From positions 1 through 46,449 of the forward strand of contig JAEUUX010000120.1 in assembly GCA_016787295.1 (NCBI GenBank): a stretch of 46,449 nucleotides of DNA. The letters run 5' to 3'. Position 1 is the stretch's first letter, and each line of letters starts with the position of its first letter. The DNA is from Chitinophagales bacterium (GTDB lineage Bacteria; Bacteroidota; Bacteroidia; Chitinophagales; UBA2359). Shown here in pieces: positions 46,378 to 46,449 of this stretch. The translations under genes and the position numbers were made by a program. The notes under the pieces were generated by a model. That model searched no databases. It was not told the origin of the DNA and saw only the letters and a program-made list of their open reading frames with translations.

Positions 46378-46449
46378 ATGTTATTTAATATTACAAATTT
46401 AGTAGATGACCGTAATTGTTACGAAGTAATACGGGAGTTACGTTGGTCT
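46378..46449 (+). CDS. Transposase N-terminus, IS1595-like, truncated at window edge
   Basis: 24 codons only: MLFNITNLVDDRNCYEVIRE then LRWS. The CYEVIRELRW pattern is that of the N-terminal zinc-binding region of IS1595-family transposases, where a CPHC motif normally follows. It continues beyond the window. The terminal inverted repeat of the element is not identified with confidence. Confidence 0.55.
   Translation, partial: MLFNITNLVDDRNCYEVIRELRWS

Overview
The window is a chromosomal segment of a Bacteroidota bacterium, probably from the Saprospirales/Chitinophagales side, although the exact lineage cannot be fixed from sequence alone. The evidence is: (1) secreted proteins ending in type IX secretion (T9SS) type A sorting domains; (2) recurrent promoters of the Bacteroidota type, TTTG-N17-23-TAnnTTTG, often reading TACCTTTG; (3) a general lack of Shine-Dalgarno sequences; and (4) the LptE / TPR protein / SecG gene order known from this phylum.

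Layout. 1-9.4 kb: a truncated TPR protein, a MITE-like inverted-repeat remnant, a T9SS cargo protein, a YceI-pirin pair, a minus-strand run rmuC-dprA-like-iscU, a plus-strand hydrolase followed by a membrane protein with a DnaJ-like zinc motif, and a PKD/T9SS protein. 9.4-14.4 kb: a minus-strand metallophosphoesterase, a type IIG-like restriction-methylation enzyme and a membrane-anchored endonuclease/exonuclease/phosphatase protein. 14.5-20.2 kb: plus-strand epimerase, nitrilase, a 41-bp tandem array, an Fn3 protein, an orphan CoA-transferase B subunit and a solute-binding lipoprotein. 20.3-37.2 kb: the core information-processing block on the minus strand. In transcription order it is tRNA-Thr(TGT), tRNA-Tyr, tRNA-Gly, tRNA-Thr(GGT), tuf, tRNA-Trp, secE, nusG, rplK, rplA, rplJ, rplL, a secreted hypothetical, rpoB, a two-gene ATPase/TOPRIM module, rpoC. 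37.5-39.3 kb: three small AT-rich secreted proteins or lipoproteins. 39.4-45.6 kb: recQ, a secreted hypothetical, secG, a TPR protein and an lptE-like gene. The right edge enters an IS1595-like transposase.

Most striking points. An ABC-type/AAA15-like ATPase and a TOPRIM-like protein, with 4-nt overlapping genes, sit between rpoB and rpoC, which are normally adjacent. The layout resembles ATPase-nuclease defence pairs such as OLD, PARIS and RloAB/AbiL, but I cannot assign it to a named system. The ATPase is interrupted by a frameshift in an A7 run. A 12-bp-stem hairpin separates rpoB from the module, and rpoC has an unusually strong Shine-Dalgarno. Separately, the 41-bp array upstream of the Fn3 gene looks like about a dozen degenerate copies of that gene's own promoter. 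Two GC-rich copies (about 100 bp) of a dispersed element lie in the same orientation downstream of two unrelated genes, and a 30-bp palindromic motif occurs twice, 37 kb apart.
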